From Alistipes sp. (lineage in GTDB: Bacteria > Bacteroidota > Bacteroidia > Bacteroidales > Rikenellaceae), in the NCBI GenBank assembly GCA_029060215.1, contig JAIDUK010000003.1, forward strand, positions 1-64,000: DNA of 64,000 nt. The letters run 5' to 3'. A model generated the notes under the pieces. It did not search any database. It saw only the letters and a program-made list of their open reading frames with translations, and had not been told where the DNA came from. The position numbers were made by a program, and so were the translations under genes. Below, piece by piece: positions 45,859 through 56,007 of this stretch. How positions within the stretch are numbered: the stretch's first letter is position 1; every line of letters begins with the position of its first letter.

Positions 45859-46551
45859 TCAGCGGTCGCGCAAAACTTCGTCCAGCACATGCGCGGCCCG
45901 GTCGCCCTCCGTCCGGCCCACCCGTTCGCGCAGGGTCGCGGCATAGCAGCGCAGCTGCTCCGGGGTCAGCCCCACGTTCAGACACACCGCCACGTGAGAC
46001 GCAAGTTGCGGTTCCAGCCCCTCGATCGAGGCCAGCATACCCACCGTCGCCAGTTCGCGGCTCGGGTAGTCGAGGTTGTCGCGGGCGAAGATGTCGCCGA
46101 ACAAGTGGGCCCGCAGGTAGTCGTTGATGACCGGCGCGAAGTCGAACACTCCGCCTTCGACCGGGCGACCTACCAATTCGGTCTGTACTTCGCGGCCTGC
46201 GTCCCATGCCGAGAAGTCGTCGGGCAGCGGCGCAGGTTCCCGCCCCGGTTCGTCGTGGATGCCGCTGTCCGCACGCTCGTCCACAACAGCCATGAACGCT
46301 CCGAGGGCATTCAGGCTGCGCGGAAATCCGCAGTAGGCATAGAGCTGCACCAGCACTTCCTTGATTTCGCCTACGGTCAGCCCCTCGTCCAGCCCCCTGC
46401 GGAGCGCCGTCTTCAGATTCTCCACGTCGCCTTTGGCGGCCAGCGAGGCTATGACGACGATGTTTTGCTGACGCGCGGTCAGTTCTTCTGCGGCCGTGGC
46501 CGAAGCGCTTTCCAGCGGCAGCAGGCAAAATAGCAATGCAAAATGTTTCAT
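45859..46551 (-). CDS. carboxymuconolactone decarboxylase-family protein (signal peptide)
   Basis: LTVGEIKEVLVQLYAYCGFPRSLNAL; duplicated CMD-like halves. Confidence 0.85.
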   Translation of the reverse strand: MKHFALLFCLLPLESASATAAEELTARQQNIVVIASLAAKGDVENLKTALRRGLDEGLTVGEIKEVLVQLYAYCGFPRSLNALGAFMAVVDERADSGIHDEPGREPAPLPDDFSAWDAGREVQTELVGRPVEGGVFDFAPVINDYLRAHLFGDIFARDNLDYPSRELATVGMLASIEGLEPQLASHVAVCLNVGLTPEQLRCYAATLRERVGRTEGDRAAHVLDEVLRDR

Positions 46552-46724
46552 GGTCGAAGCGTTGTTTTTACAGCGGCAAAATTAGCAGCAATGCACCGCC
46601 GCCGACCGATACGGATTCCGGAATTTGCTACCCATATTCCGGTTTCTGCTTCGCGGGCTGCGAATCTTCGGACTGAAAACCATATATTTGCACGCAGAAC
46701 CCAATATCAAAAACCGTACATACC

Positions 46725-47714
46725 ATGAAACACTTCCGTTTGTTGGCCGCAGGACTTCTGCTGCTCGCGTTCGTTGCAAGTTGCGGCGGGCGCACCGCTC
46801 GCACGGCAACAGCCGGCGAACCCGAAAAAGCGGTCGTCTACATGACCCGCGACATCTCCCCCGCCGGGCTCGACGCCGTCTACGAGGCTTTGGGCCGCAA
46901 AGCCGAAGGCAAGGTCGCCGTCAAGATCTCGACCGGCGAGCCGGGCGGCAGCCACTACCTCCAGCCCGCCCTCATCGGCGGTTTGGTCAAGAAAATCGGC
47001 GGCACCATCGTCGAGTGCAACACCGCCTACAACGGCGGACGTGCCGCTACGGCCGACCATCTGAAAGCCGCCGAGGAGCACGGATTCACGGCCATCGCCC
47101 CTGTCGACATCATGGATGCCGAGGGAGAGATCGCGCTTCCGGTCGCGGGCGGCACTCACCTCAAAGAGGATTTCGTCGGGTCGCACTTCCCCGCCTACGA
47201 CTTCACGGTCATCCTCTCCCACTTCAAGGGCCATGCAATGGGAGGTTTCGGCGGCGCGCTCAAAAACATGTCGATCGGCATCGCTTCGTCGGCAGGCAAG
47301 GCTTGGATCCACACCGCAGGCAAGACCAAGGCCGACCTTTGGAACAACCTGCCCGAGCAGGACGCCTTCCTCGAATCGATGGCCGAAGCGGCCAAGGCCG
47401 TGGCCGACCATTGCGGCCGCAACATCATCTATATCAACGTCATGAACAACCTCTCGGTCGACTGCGACTGCGACGCCCACCCCGCCGCTCCTCAGATGGG
47501 CGACATCGGTATCTTCGCCTCGCTCGACCCCGTGGCCTTGGATCAGGCCTGCGTCGATCAGGTCTACGCTTCGCAAGACCCGGGCAAGGTCCACCTGATC
47601 GAGCGCATGGAGTCGCGCCACGGCATCCATACCGTCGAGCATGCCGCCGCCATCGGGCTGGGCAGCCGCGAGTACGTGCTCGTCGACCTCGATTCCAAGA
47701 CGCCGCAGCAATGA
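46725..47714 (+). CDS. DUF362-domain lipoprotein
   Basis: VAVKISTGEPGGSHYLQPALIGGLVKKIGGTIVECNTAYNGGR...HFKGHAMGGFGGALKNMSIG. Confidence 0.85.
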   Translation: MKHFRLLAAGLLLLAFVASCGGRTARTATAGEPEKAVVYMTRDISPAGLDAVYEALGRKAEGKVAVKISTGEPGGSHYLQPALIGGLVKKIGGTIVECNTAYNGGRAATADHLKAAEEHGFTAIAPVDIMDAEGEIALPVAGGTHLKEDFVGSHFPAYDFTVILSHFKGHAMGGFGGALKNMSIGIASSAGKAWIHTAGKTKADLWNNLPEQDAFLESMAEAAKAVADHCGRNIIYINVMNNLSVDCDCDAHPAAPQMGDIGIFASLDPVALDQACVDQVYASQDPGKVHLIERMESRHGIHTVEHAAAIGLGSREYVLVDLDSKTPQQ

Positions 47715-48859
47715 TCTACCGTCCGCTCGGCCGCACCGGGCTCGAAGTAAGCGCCATCGCTCTGGGTTGCGAAGGCTTCGTCGGGATGACCGCCGACCTG
47801 CTGCGCCGCGAAATCGACTTCGCCGAAGCACAGGGCATCAACTTCATCGACCTCTATTCGTCGTCTCCCGACTTGCGTTCCGCACTGGGTGCGGCGCTCG
47901 CCGGGCGGCGCGAAAAGTTCATCGTGCAGGGGCACCTCTGTTCGGTGTGGGAAAACGGGCAGTACCTCCGTACGCGCGACCTCGCCAAGACCGAAGCGGC
48001 TTTCGCCGACCTGCTCGCACGGTTGGAGACCGATTATATAGACATCGGGATGATCCACTACATCGACCAAGCCGAGGATTTCCGCCGCGTCTTCGAGGGC
48101 CCGATCATCCGCTTCGCCCAGCAGCTCAAGGCCGAGGGGCGCATCCGCTGCATCGGTCTGAGCAGCCACAACCCCGTCGTGGCCCGCATGGCCGTCGAAA
48201 CGGGGCTCGTCGACGTACTGATGTTCTCGATCAACCCCTGCTACGACCTTCAGCCCGCCGGGGAGGATGTCGACGCTCTGTGGGCCGACGAGAGCTATGC
48301 CCGGGCCTTGCACAACATCGACCCCGACCGCGAGCGGCTCTACGAGCTTTGCGAGCGCACGGGCGTGGGCATCGACGTCATGAAGGTCTACGGCGGCGGC
48401 GATCTTCTGAGCGACGAGCGTTCGCCCTTCGGGCGGGCCCTCACCCCCGTGCAGTGCATCGAGTATGTCCTGACACGTCCCGGCGTAGCGGCCGTCATGG
48501 TCGGCAGCCGGTCGCAGCAGGAGATGCGCGAGGCCCTCGCTTGGTGCACGGCATCCGCCGCCGAAAAAGACTATGCGTCAGCCATTTCGGGTCTCGAAAA
48601 ATTCTCGTGGCACGGTCATTGCATGTACTGCGGCCATTGTGCGCCGTGCACGGCGGGCATCGACATCGCCTCGGTCAACAAGTTCCGCAACCTCTGTCCC
48701 GACGGGGGCGGGGTTCCCGAGACCGTCCGCGAGCACTACCGCGCCCTGACGCACCACGCTTCGGAGTGCGTGGCCTGCGGGGCTTGCGAAAGCCGCTGCC
48801 CCTTCGGGGTGAAGATCGTCGAGGCCATGCGCCGGGCCGCCGACAGGTTCGGATACTGA
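47711..48859 (+). CDS. aldo/keto reductase with C-terminal 4Fe-4S motifs
   Basis: YRPLGRTGLEVSAIALGCEG; CMYCGHCAPCTAGIDI; CVACGACESRCPFGVKI. Confidence 0.9.
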   Translation: MIYRPLGRTGLEVSAIALGCEGFVGMTADLLRREIDFAEAQGINFIDLYSSSPDLRSALGAALAGRREKFIVQGHLCSVWENGQYLRTRDLAKTEAAFADLLARLETDYIDIGMIHYIDQAEDFRRVFEGPIIRFAQQLKAEGRIRCIGLSSHNPVVARMAVETGLVDVLMFSINPCYDLQPAGEDVDALWADESYARALHNIDPDRERLYELCERTGVGIDVMKVYGGGDLLSDERSPFGRALTPVQCIEYVLTRPGVAAVMVGSRSQQEMREALAWCTASAAEKDYASAISGLEKFSWHGHCMYCGHCAPCTAGIDIASVNKFRNLCPDGGGVPETVREHYRALTHHASECVACGACESRCPFGVKIVEAMRRAADRFGY

Positions 48860-48949
48860 TCCGTTGAAAATGGTAGGGATTCCGGGAATACATATACACA
48901 AGCACACTCTCGCGGCCGTTACCTTTGCCGCGCAAACAGTATCGAATAC

Positions 48950-49390
48950 ATGCCGACAATCGCTTTTCCGACCGAGACCCGCCGCCGGTTGATCGCGCTG
49001 CTCCATGCCGAGCGGTGTTCGTGCGTCATCGCCAACGGCGGGCAGACCCGCATCTTCCGCCAGCGGGGCATCAACGACCTTTTCCGGCTGTTGCACGAAG
49101 AGCCGGAGCTTCTCGACGGGGCTTTCGTGGCCGACAAGGTCGTGGGCAAGGGTGCCGCCGCGCTGATGATTCTGGGCGGCGTGCGCGGGGTCCATGCCGA
49201 CGTCATGAGTACGGGGGCCCGCGAGCTCTTCGCCGCAAGCGGCGTCGAGGCTGCCTGCGACCTCGAAGTGCCGCACATCGTCAACCGTGCGCACACGGGC
49301 TGGTGCCCGGTCGAAACGCTCTGCCGCGATTGCCGCAGCGCCGAGGAGTGTCTGGAACCGATCCGCAACTTCATCCATACCGTTTCATGA
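48950..49390 (+). CDS. DUF1893-domain protein
   Basis: CSCVIANGGQTRIFRQRGINDLFRLL...VVGKGAAALMILGGVRGVHADVMS. Confidence 0.85.
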   Translation: MPTIAFPTETRRRLIALLHAERCSCVIANGGQTRIFRQRGINDLFRLLHEEPELLDGAFVADKVVGKGAAALMILGGVRGVHADVMSTGARELFAASGVEAACDLEVPHIVNRAHTGWCPVETLCRDCRSAEECLEPIRNFIHTVS

Positions 49391-51303
49391 ACAAGACCGT
49401 TTTGTTCGCCGCCCTGCTGGCGGCCTTTCCGGCTCGGGCATCGCTGCCCGCCGCTTCGCAGACCGCTGCCGGAGGAGAGCTCCCCCACCCGATCGATTCG
49501 GTGGTCGTCACGGGAGCCCGCTACAGCACCGACATCCGCCACCTGCCCATGAGCGTCTCGACGCTCGGGCGCGAGCGCATCGAGCGGAGCCACGAGCAGT
49601 CGCTGCTGCCCGTGCTCACCGAGCAGATACCCGGGTTCTTCGCCACGAGCCGCGGCATCATGGGTTACAGCGTCTCGACCGGCGCCGCCGGACAGATGTC
49701 GCTGCGCGGCATCGGCGGGGCTCCGCAGGACGGGCTGCCCACCACCGGGCTCATGGTCCTCATCGACGGCCACCCCCAGTACATGGGTTTGATGGGCCAC
49801 CCCATCGCCGACGCCTACCAGTCGATGCTCACCGAGCGCGTCGAGGTCCTGCGCGGCCCGGCGTCGGTGCTCTACGGCTCCAACGCCATGGGCGGCGTCA
49901 TCAACATCGTCACCCGCAAGCCGAAAGAAGACGGGGTCCGGACCGGCCTGCATGCCGGCTACGGTTCCTACAACACGCTCCAGACCGAAGCGACGAATCA
50001 GGTGAAGCTAAAACGTTTTAGCAGCGTCGTGACAGCCTCTTACAACCGCACCGACGGCCATCGGCCCCGCATGGGGTTCGAGCAGTACGGCGGCTATGCC
50101 AAGGCGGGCTACGAGCTCTCTTCGGCATGGAGCATCGAGGCCGACGTCAACCTCACCCACTTCAACGCCTCGAATCCCGGCAGCATCTCCGCACCCGTCA
50201 TCGACAACGATTCGCACATCACGCGCGGCATGACCTCGGCCGCCCTGCGCAACGAATACGACCGCACCTCGGGCGCGCTGAGCTTCTTCTACAACTGGGG
50301 CAAACACCGCATCGACGACGGCTACTCGCCGGGGCAGCAGCCCCTCGACTACCGTTTCCACTCGCGCGACGACATGCTGGGGCTCTCATGGTACCAGAGC
50401 GCCCGCCTGTTCGAGGGCAACCGCCTGACCGCGGGCTTCGACTGGTTCCGCTTCGGCGGCCGGGCGTGGAACCAGCCGCTCGACGGTTCGCAGCGCTCCA
50501 TGCTGGCCGACAAAACCCTGCACGAAGTGGCCGCCTACGTCGATTTCAGGCAGACCATCGGCCGGTGGCTCACGCTCGACGCCGGGGTGCGCATCGACCA
50601 CCACTCGCACGTCGGAACCGAGTGGGTGCCGCAGGCAGGCATCTCGATTCTGCCCACCGACAACGCCGAACTGAAGCTGTCGGCGTCGAAAGGGTTCCGC
50701 TACCCCACCATCCGCGAGATGTACATGTTCCCGCCGCAAAACCCCGACCTGAAGCCCGAACGGCTGTGGAACTACGAAATAGCGTGGTCGCAGCGACTGC
50801 TCGACGGACGCATATCCTACGGCATCAACCTGTTCTATATCGACGGCGAGAACCTCATCATGCGTGTTCCGGTCGACGGGCGGCCGAAAAACATCAACAC
50901 GGGCCGCGTGGAGAACGCAGGCGTCGAAGCGCAGGCCGCATGGCGGATTTCGCCCGCATGGTCGCTCGACGCCAACTACAGCTATCTCCACATGGCCTAC
51001 CCGGTGCTGGCATCGCCCGAACACAAGCTCTACGCCGGAGCCGCATTCGCCAAGGGCCGCTGGAACGTCTCGACGGGCGTGCAATATGTCGAGGGGCTCT
51101 ACACCCAAGTGAAGATCAACGGCAGCGGTACCGAGCGGCAAGAGAACTTCGTGCTGTGGAACCTGCGCGGAAGTTTCCGCGTCTGCAAGGCCGTCGAGCT
51201 CTTCGTGCGGGGCGAGAACCTGCTGGCCCAGCGCTACGAAATCAACGCAGGCTACCCCATGCCCAAGGCCACGGTGCTGGGCGGCATCGACCTGCATTTT
51301 TAG
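49387..51303 (+). CDS. TonB-dependent receptor
   Basis: Plug domain (VLRGPASVLYGSNAMGGVINIVTRKPKE) and barrel; C-term ...GGIDLHF. Confidence 0.92.
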   Translation: MNKTVLFAALLAAFPARASLPAASQTAAGGELPHPIDSVVVTGARYSTDIRHLPMSVSTLGRERIERSHEQSLLPVLTEQIPGFFATSRGIMGYSVSTGAAGQMSLRGIGGAPQDGLPTTGLMVLIDGHPQYMGLMGHPIADAYQSMLTERVEVLRGPASVLYGSNAMGGVINIVTRKPKEDGVRTGLHAGYGSYNTLQTEATNQVKLKRFSSVVTASYNRTDGHRPRMGFEQYGGYAKAGYELSSAWSIEADVNLTHFNASNPGSISAPVIDNDSHITRGMTSAALRNEYDRTSGALSFFYNWGKHRIDDGYSPGQQPLDYRFHSRDDMLGLSWYQSARLFEGNRLTAGFDWFRFGGRAWNQPLDGSQRSMLADKTLHEVAAYVDFRQTIGRWLTLDAGVRIDHHSHVGTEWVPQAGISILPTDNAELKLSASKGFRYPTIREMYMFPPQNPDLKPERLWNYEIAWSQRLLDGRISYGINLFYIDGENLIMRVPVDGRPKNINTGRVENAGVEAQAAWRISPAWSLDANYSYLHMAYPVLASPEHKLYAGAAFAKGRWNVSTGVQYVEGLYTQVKINGSGTERQENFVLWNLRGSFRVCKAVELFVRGENLLAQRYEINAGYPMPKATVLGGIDLHF

Positions 51304-51335
51304 TCGAGATAACCGAACTTAAATAATTAAAAACC

Positions 51336-51848
51336 ATGATTTCAACAACCGCTAATCTCTACTCGCCCGGCTTCCGTCAGGCGCAGACCTACCGGGTGGC
51401 GGCGCTCTTCGTGCTGGGCAACATAGCCCTGCCGCAGCTGTGCCACTTGGCAGCCTTGGGCGGCCCCACGTGGCTGCCGATCTACTTCTTCACGCTCGTC
51501 GGCGCCTACAAATACGGCTGGCGCGCAGGAGTGCTCACAGCCATAGTGTCGCCCGTAGCCAACTCGCTGCTGTTCGGCATGCCCGCGGCCGCAGCGCTGC
51601 CCGCCATTCTGCTCAAATCGGTCGTACTGGCGCTCGCCGCAGGCTGGACGGCGGCCCGTTTCCGCCGGGCGTCGCTCCTGCTGCTGGCAGGCGTGGTGCT
51701 GGCCTACCAAGCGATCGGCACCCTCGGCGAATGGGCGCTGTGCGGCGACTTCCGCACCGCCGCACAGGATTTCCGCATCGGCCTGCCGGGCATGCTCGTG
51801 CAAGTTTTCGGCGGCTGGGCCTTCATCGACCGCTTGATCCGCAAATAA
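51336..51848 (+). CDS. ECF transporter S component-like protein
   Basis: Small hydrophobic protein: [41 protein letters not shown]. Confidence 0.75.
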   Translation: MISTTANLYSPGFRQAQTYRVAALFVLGNIALPQLCHLAALGGPTWLPIYFFTLVGAYKYGWRAGVLTAIVSPVANSLLFGMPAAAALPAILLKSVVLALAAGWTAARFRRASLLLLAGVVLAYQAIGTLGEWALCGDFRTAAQDFRIGLPGMLVQVFGGWAFIDRLIRK

Positions 51849-51849
51849 G

Positions 51850-52974
51850 ATGACAGCGGCCAAGAAACTGGGATTCGGCTGCATGCGCCTGCCGCTGACC
51901 GACCCGGAGGACTTCACGAAAGTCGACATGGCGCAGGCCGAGAAGATGGTGGACACCTTTCTCGAACGGGGCTTCACCTACTTCGACACGGCCTACATGT
52001 ACCACGAATTCGAGAGCGAGCGGATCGTCCGCAAACTCCTTGTCGAACGCCACGACCGCACGGCCTTCACGCTGGCGACCAAGCTGCCGACGATGTTTCT
52101 GAAAGCCGAGGGCGATCAGGAGCGCATCTTCGCCGAGCAGCTGGACAAATGCGGCGTGGAGTACTTCGACTACTACCTGCTCCACAACCTCAATGCGGCC
52201 AACTACCGCAAGGTCTGCCAGTTCGACAGCTTCGCCTTTGCGAGCCGCATGAAAGCCGAGGGGAAAATCCGCCATGTGGGATTCTCGTTCCACGACAACG
52301 CCGAGCTGCTCGACGAGATTCTGACGGCCCACCCCGAAACGGAGTTCGTGCAGCTGCAAATCAACTACATGGACTGGGAGAACCAGAGCATCCAGTCGCG
52401 CAAGTGCTACGAGACGGCCCGCCGCCACGGCAAACCCGTCGTGGTGATGGAGCCCGTCAAGGGCGGGACGCTGGCCCGGCTGCCCGAAGAAGCGGAAAAA
52501 CTCTTCCGTTCGGTGCGGCCCGACCTCTCGCCCGCGTCGTGGGCCATCCGCTATGCGGCCGGGCTCGACGGGGTCATGATGGTGCTGAGCGGCATGTCGT
52601 CGATGGAACAACTCCTCGACAACACGGCCTACATGCAGGACTTCCGGCCGTTGGACACCGAAGAACGGGCCACGGTGGAGAAAGCCGTGGAGCTCATCAA
52701 CCGCTCGATCGCCATCCCCTGCACGGCCTGCCGCTATTGTGTGGACGGATGCCCGAAGCACATCGCCATACCCGAGTATTTCGCGCTCTACAACAACCTC
52801 AAACAATCGCTCAACAAGGGTTTCGCCGTGCAGAGCGTCTACTACGCCAACCTTGCGCAGACCCACGGCCGCGCTTCGGAGTGCATCGGCTGCCGCAAGT
52901 GCGAAAAGAGCTGTCCGCAGCACCTGCCCATCGTCGAACATCTGCGGCAGGTGGCGGAAGTCTTCGACAAGTAG
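51850..52974 (+). CDS. aldo/keto reductase with ferredoxin-like C-term
   Basis: [43 protein letters not shown]. Confidence 0.92.
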   Translation: MTAAKKLGFGCMRLPLTDPEDFTKVDMAQAEKMVDTFLERGFTYFDTAYMYHEFESERIVRKLLVERHDRTAFTLATKLPTMFLKAEGDQERIFAEQLDKCGVEYFDYYLLHNLNAANYRKVCQFDSFAFASRMKAEGKIRHVGFSFHDNAELLDEILTAHPETEFVQLQINYMDWENQSIQSRKCYETARRHGKPVVVMEPVKGGTLARLPEEAEKLFRSVRPDLSPASWAIRYAAGLDGVMMVLSGMSSMEQLLDNTAYMQDFRPLDTEERATVEKAVELINRSIAIPCTACRYCVDGCPKHIAIPEYFALYNNLKQSLNKGFAVQSVYYANLAQTHGRASECIGCRKCEKSCPQHLPIVEHLRQVAEVFDK

Positions 52975-53008
52975 CGAAGATAGCTTCCGGCCTACAGGCC
53001 AACCGAAA

Positions 53009-53045
53009 AGGGTGAAACGTTTTAGCAAACGTTCCACCCTTTTTC
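53009..53045. terminator. bidirectional terminator
   Basis: AGGGTGAAACGTTT-TAGC-AAACGTTCCACCCTTTTT between convergent genes. Confidence 0.8.
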
Positions 53046-53063
53046 AGCGCGCACCGCCCGAGC

Positions 53064-53960
53064 TCAATTGGGCGCGCGGTACTCTTTGGGCGTCAGGCCC
53101 GTCAGTTTCTTGAAGAGCCGCGTGAAGTGCTGGGGATACTTGAACCCCAGTTCGTAGGCGACCTCGCTGACTGACTTGCGGACGTCGAAAATCCGCTCCT
53201 TGGCCACGTCGATCAACTTCAGCTGGATATGCTCCTGCGCCGTGCGCCCGGTCTCCTTCTTGATCAGGTCGCCGAAGTAGTTGGCCGACAGGTGGAGCTG
53301 CTCGGCGAAGTAGCGGACCGAGGGCAGCCCCTCGCTCTGCGGACGCTCCGAAGCGAAATAAGCGTCGAGCAGCGACTCGAAACGCATCAAAAGGTCGTTG
53401 TTGACGTTGCTGCGGGTGATGAACTGCCGCTCGTAGAAACGCACGCAATAGTCGAGCAGCAGCTCGATGTTGGCCGTGATGAGCCGCTGCGTATGCTTGT
53501 CGACGGCATGCTCGGTTTCGGTGCGGATCTTGTGCAGGCAGTCGATGACGATCTCGCGCTCCTGCTCGGAGAGGTGCAGGGCCTCGTTGGCCTCGTAGGA
53601 GAAGAACGAATAGTTGCGGATGCTGCGGCCCAGCGAAGTGCCGCGGATCAGGTCGGGATGGAAGACCAGCGCCCAACCCTTGGGCTGGAACTCCTCGCCG
53701 TTGTCCTCGACGCCCGCCACCTGCCCGGGAGCGATGGCCACGATGGTGCCCTCCTGATAGTCGTAGTACTGGCGCCCGTAGATGAGGTTGCCGCACTTGA
53801 CATCCTTGAGAAAAAGGGTGTAGAACCCGAAAGTATGGCGCATGTGGCGGATCTTGCGGGACTTGGAGAGGTCGATCACCGACACCAGCGGATGCAGCGT
53901 CTCGATGCCCAGCAGGTCGTTGTACTCGAAAACATGCTCGAAATGCTCGATTTTGCTCAT
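53064..53960 (-). CDS. AraC-family transcriptional regulator
   Basis: FAEQLHLSANYFGDLIKKETGRTAQEHIQLKLIDVAKERI...YELGFKYPQHFTRLFKKLTGLTPKEYR; start MSKIEHFEH. Confidence 0.9.
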   Translation of the reverse strand: MSKIEHFEHVFEYNDLLGIETLHPLVSVIDLSKSRKIRHMRHTFGFYTLFLKDVKCGNLIYGRQYYDYQEGTIVAIAPGQVAGVEDNGEEFQPKGWALVFHPDLIRGTSLGRSIRNYSFFSYEANEALHLSEQEREIVIDCLHKIRTETEHAVDKHTQRLITANIELLLDYCVRFYERQFITRSNVNNDLLMRFESLLDAYFASERPQSEGLPSVRYFAEQLHLSANYFGDLIKKETGRTAQEHIQLKLIDVAKERIFDVRKSVSEVAYELGFKYPQHFTRLFKKLTGLTPKEYRAPN

Positions 53961-54151
53961 AGGGACGATTTTTTGGTCGGCGGAGCGCCGGAAGCAGCCC
54001 TGCACGAGCCGCCGCAGCGCATCCTGTCCGACTGCAAATATAGCGATAAATCCGCCGAACGGAGCCGCCCGGCAGCCCGATCGGTAATAATGGTAGCAAA
54101 CCCCGTAATCCGTATAGCCGCCCGCCGCGGGAAAGAGGTAATTTTGCTCCG

Positions 54152-54646
54152 ATGAAAAAGACGATTCTTATTCCGCTACTGCTGCTGGCGTTCGGCGGCT
54201 GTACGCACAACACCTCCGCAACGATGGAACGACCTTTCGAACAAATCTTCCCGCAGGGCGAAAAACTCCCCGAGCAATTCTCGCAGTACTTCATCGGGCA
54301 AGCCTACTTGGCCCGGCTGACCGCCGACACGACGCTCAACTGCCCCATCGCCAACGTTACCTTCGAACCGGGCTGCCGCAACAACTGGCACAGCCACACG
54401 GGCGGCCAGATACTGGTAGCGACGGCGGGCCGCGGCTACTATCAGGAGCAGGGCAAGCCTGCGCGCGAACTGCACCCGGGCGACGTGGTGGAGATTCCGG
54501 CCGACGTCATCCACTGGCACGGCGCGGCTCCCGACAGCTGGTTCTCCCATCTGGCGATCGAAGCCAACCCGCAGACCAACCGCAACACGTGGCTCGGCCC
54601 GGTGGACGACGAACAATACGCCGAAGCGACGACCGCCCGAGACTGA
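54152..54646 (+). CDS. cupin-domain lipoprotein
   Basis: FEPGCRNNWHSHTGGQILVATAGRGYYQEQGKPARELHPGDVVEIPADVIHWHGAA. Confidence 0.88.
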   Translation: MKKTILIPLLLLAFGGCTHNTSATMERPFEQIFPQGEKLPEQFSQYFIGQAYLARLTADTTLNCPIANVTFEPGCRNNWHSHTGGQILVATAGRGYYQEQGKPARELHPGDVVEIPADVIHWHGAAPDSWFSHLAIEANPQTNRNTWLGPVDDEQYAEATTARD

Positions 54647-54765
54647 CAACACAGGAATCGGACAATCTTCGGCAGTCGGCGTGAATGCCGGCTGCTAAAA
54701 CGTTTTAACAGCCTTCGTTCGCGATCGAACCGACATTGAGCCGGGAATCGGATTCCGTTTCCCGG

Positions 54766-56007
54766 CTATTCCGTATATTCCTCGCCGCGCAGGAAAATAC
54801 GGCGAATCAACGGTGTCTGATAGGCGTAGGAGAAGAACTCGACCGAGGGCATGGGCGCCGTGAGGAAGAAGTTGGCGACCTTGCCGGGGGTGATCGACCC
54901 GTAATCGCGGCTCAGCCCCATGGCATAGGCGCTGTTCATCGTGGCGGCGTTGATCGCCTCGGCGGGGGTCATCCGCATGCGGATCGACGCGAGCGAGACG
55001 ACCATGCGCATGTTGCCCGAGGGCGAAGAACCGGGGTTGTAATCCGACGCGAGCGCCACGCCCAACCCGGCGCGGATCATGTCGCGGGCGGGCGGATAAC
55101 TCATGCCGAGGAAGAACGCCGCGCCGGGCAGCAGCGTCGGCATGGTGGCCGAACCGGCCAACGCCTCGATCTCGCGGGGCCCCATGCTTTCGAGGTGGTC
55201 GACCGACAACGCGCCGTGGGCCACCCCCACCTGCACGCCGCCCGACGCGGCCAACTCGTTGGCGTGGATCTTGGCCCGCAAACCCAGTTTGCGCCCTTTC
55301 TTGAGGATGCGGGCCGTCTCCTCGACAGTGAAGAACCCGGCGTCGCAAAAGACGTCGACGAAGTCGGCCAACCCCTCGCCTGCGACGGCGGGCAGCATCT
55401 CGTTGCAAACCAAGTCGACATACTCCGCCTGCCGCCCGGCATAGGCCCGGGCGACGGCGTGGGCCCCGAGAAAAGTAGCCCGCACGGCCAGCGGCGCCGT
55501 GTCGCGGATGCGGCGGATGACGCGCAGCATCTTCAACTCGTCCTCAGTAGAGAGACCGTAGCCGCTCTTGATCTCCACGCAACCCGTCCCCATGCGGATG
55601 ATTTCGCGCACACGCTCCATCGCCTGCCGGTAGAGCTCCTCCTCGGAAGTCTCGTGCAGGAGATCGGCGGAATTGAGGATGCCGCCGCCGCGCCGGGCGA
55701 TCTCCTCGTAGCTCAACCCGTTGATTTTGTCGAGAAACTCCTGCTCGCGGCTCCCGGCGTAGACCAGATGGGTGTGCGAATCGCAGAACGAAGGGAACAA
55801 CATGCCCCCCTCGGCGTCGACCGTCTTGGCGGCGACGCCCGACCCGCAGTCGTCCATGCGCCCGAAAGCGGCGATGCGGCCATCCTCGACGAGCAGCCAC
55901 GCATTGTCGAGGCACTCCAGACGGTTCATCTCGGCGCCGCACAGGCGCTGCCGCCCCGAAAGCTGGATGCCGACGAGCTTGCCGATGTTCTTAACGAGGA
56001 TTCTCAT
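54766..56007 (-). CDS. hutI: imidazolonepropionase
   Basis: FCDSHTHLVYAGSREQEFLDKINGLSYEEIARRGGGI. Confidence 0.95.
   Translation of the reverse strand: MRILVKNIGKLVGIQLSGRQRLCGAEMNRLECLDNAWLLVEDGRIAAFGRMDDCGSGVAAKTVDAEGGMLFPSFCDSHTHLVYAGSREQEFLDKINGLSYEEIARRGGGILNSADLLHETSEEELYRQAMERVREIIRMGTGCVEIKSGYGLSTEDELKMLRVIRRIRDTAPLAVRATFLGAHAVARAYAGRQAEYVDLVCNEMLPAVAGEGLADFVDVFCDAGFFTVEETARILKKGRKLGLRAKIHANELAASGGVQVGVAHGALSVDHLESMGPREIEALAGSATMPTLLPGAAFFLGMSYPPARDMIRAGLGVALASDYNPGSSPSGNMRMVVSLASIRMRMTPAEAINAATMNSAYAMGLSRDYGSITPGKVANFFLTAPMPSVEFFSYAYQTPLIRRIFLRGEEYTE

Noticed and set aside
44924-46528. 534-aa minus ORF overlapping nitroreductase and carboxymuconolactone decarboxylase genes
   Set aside because: Composite of shadow frames, no domain.
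46625-47640. 744-aa plus ORF at 46625-48859 whose first ~360 aa are Arg-rich
   Set aside because: Only the part from 47711 is a real aldo/keto reductase; upstream part is an out-of-frame extension over the DUF362 gene.
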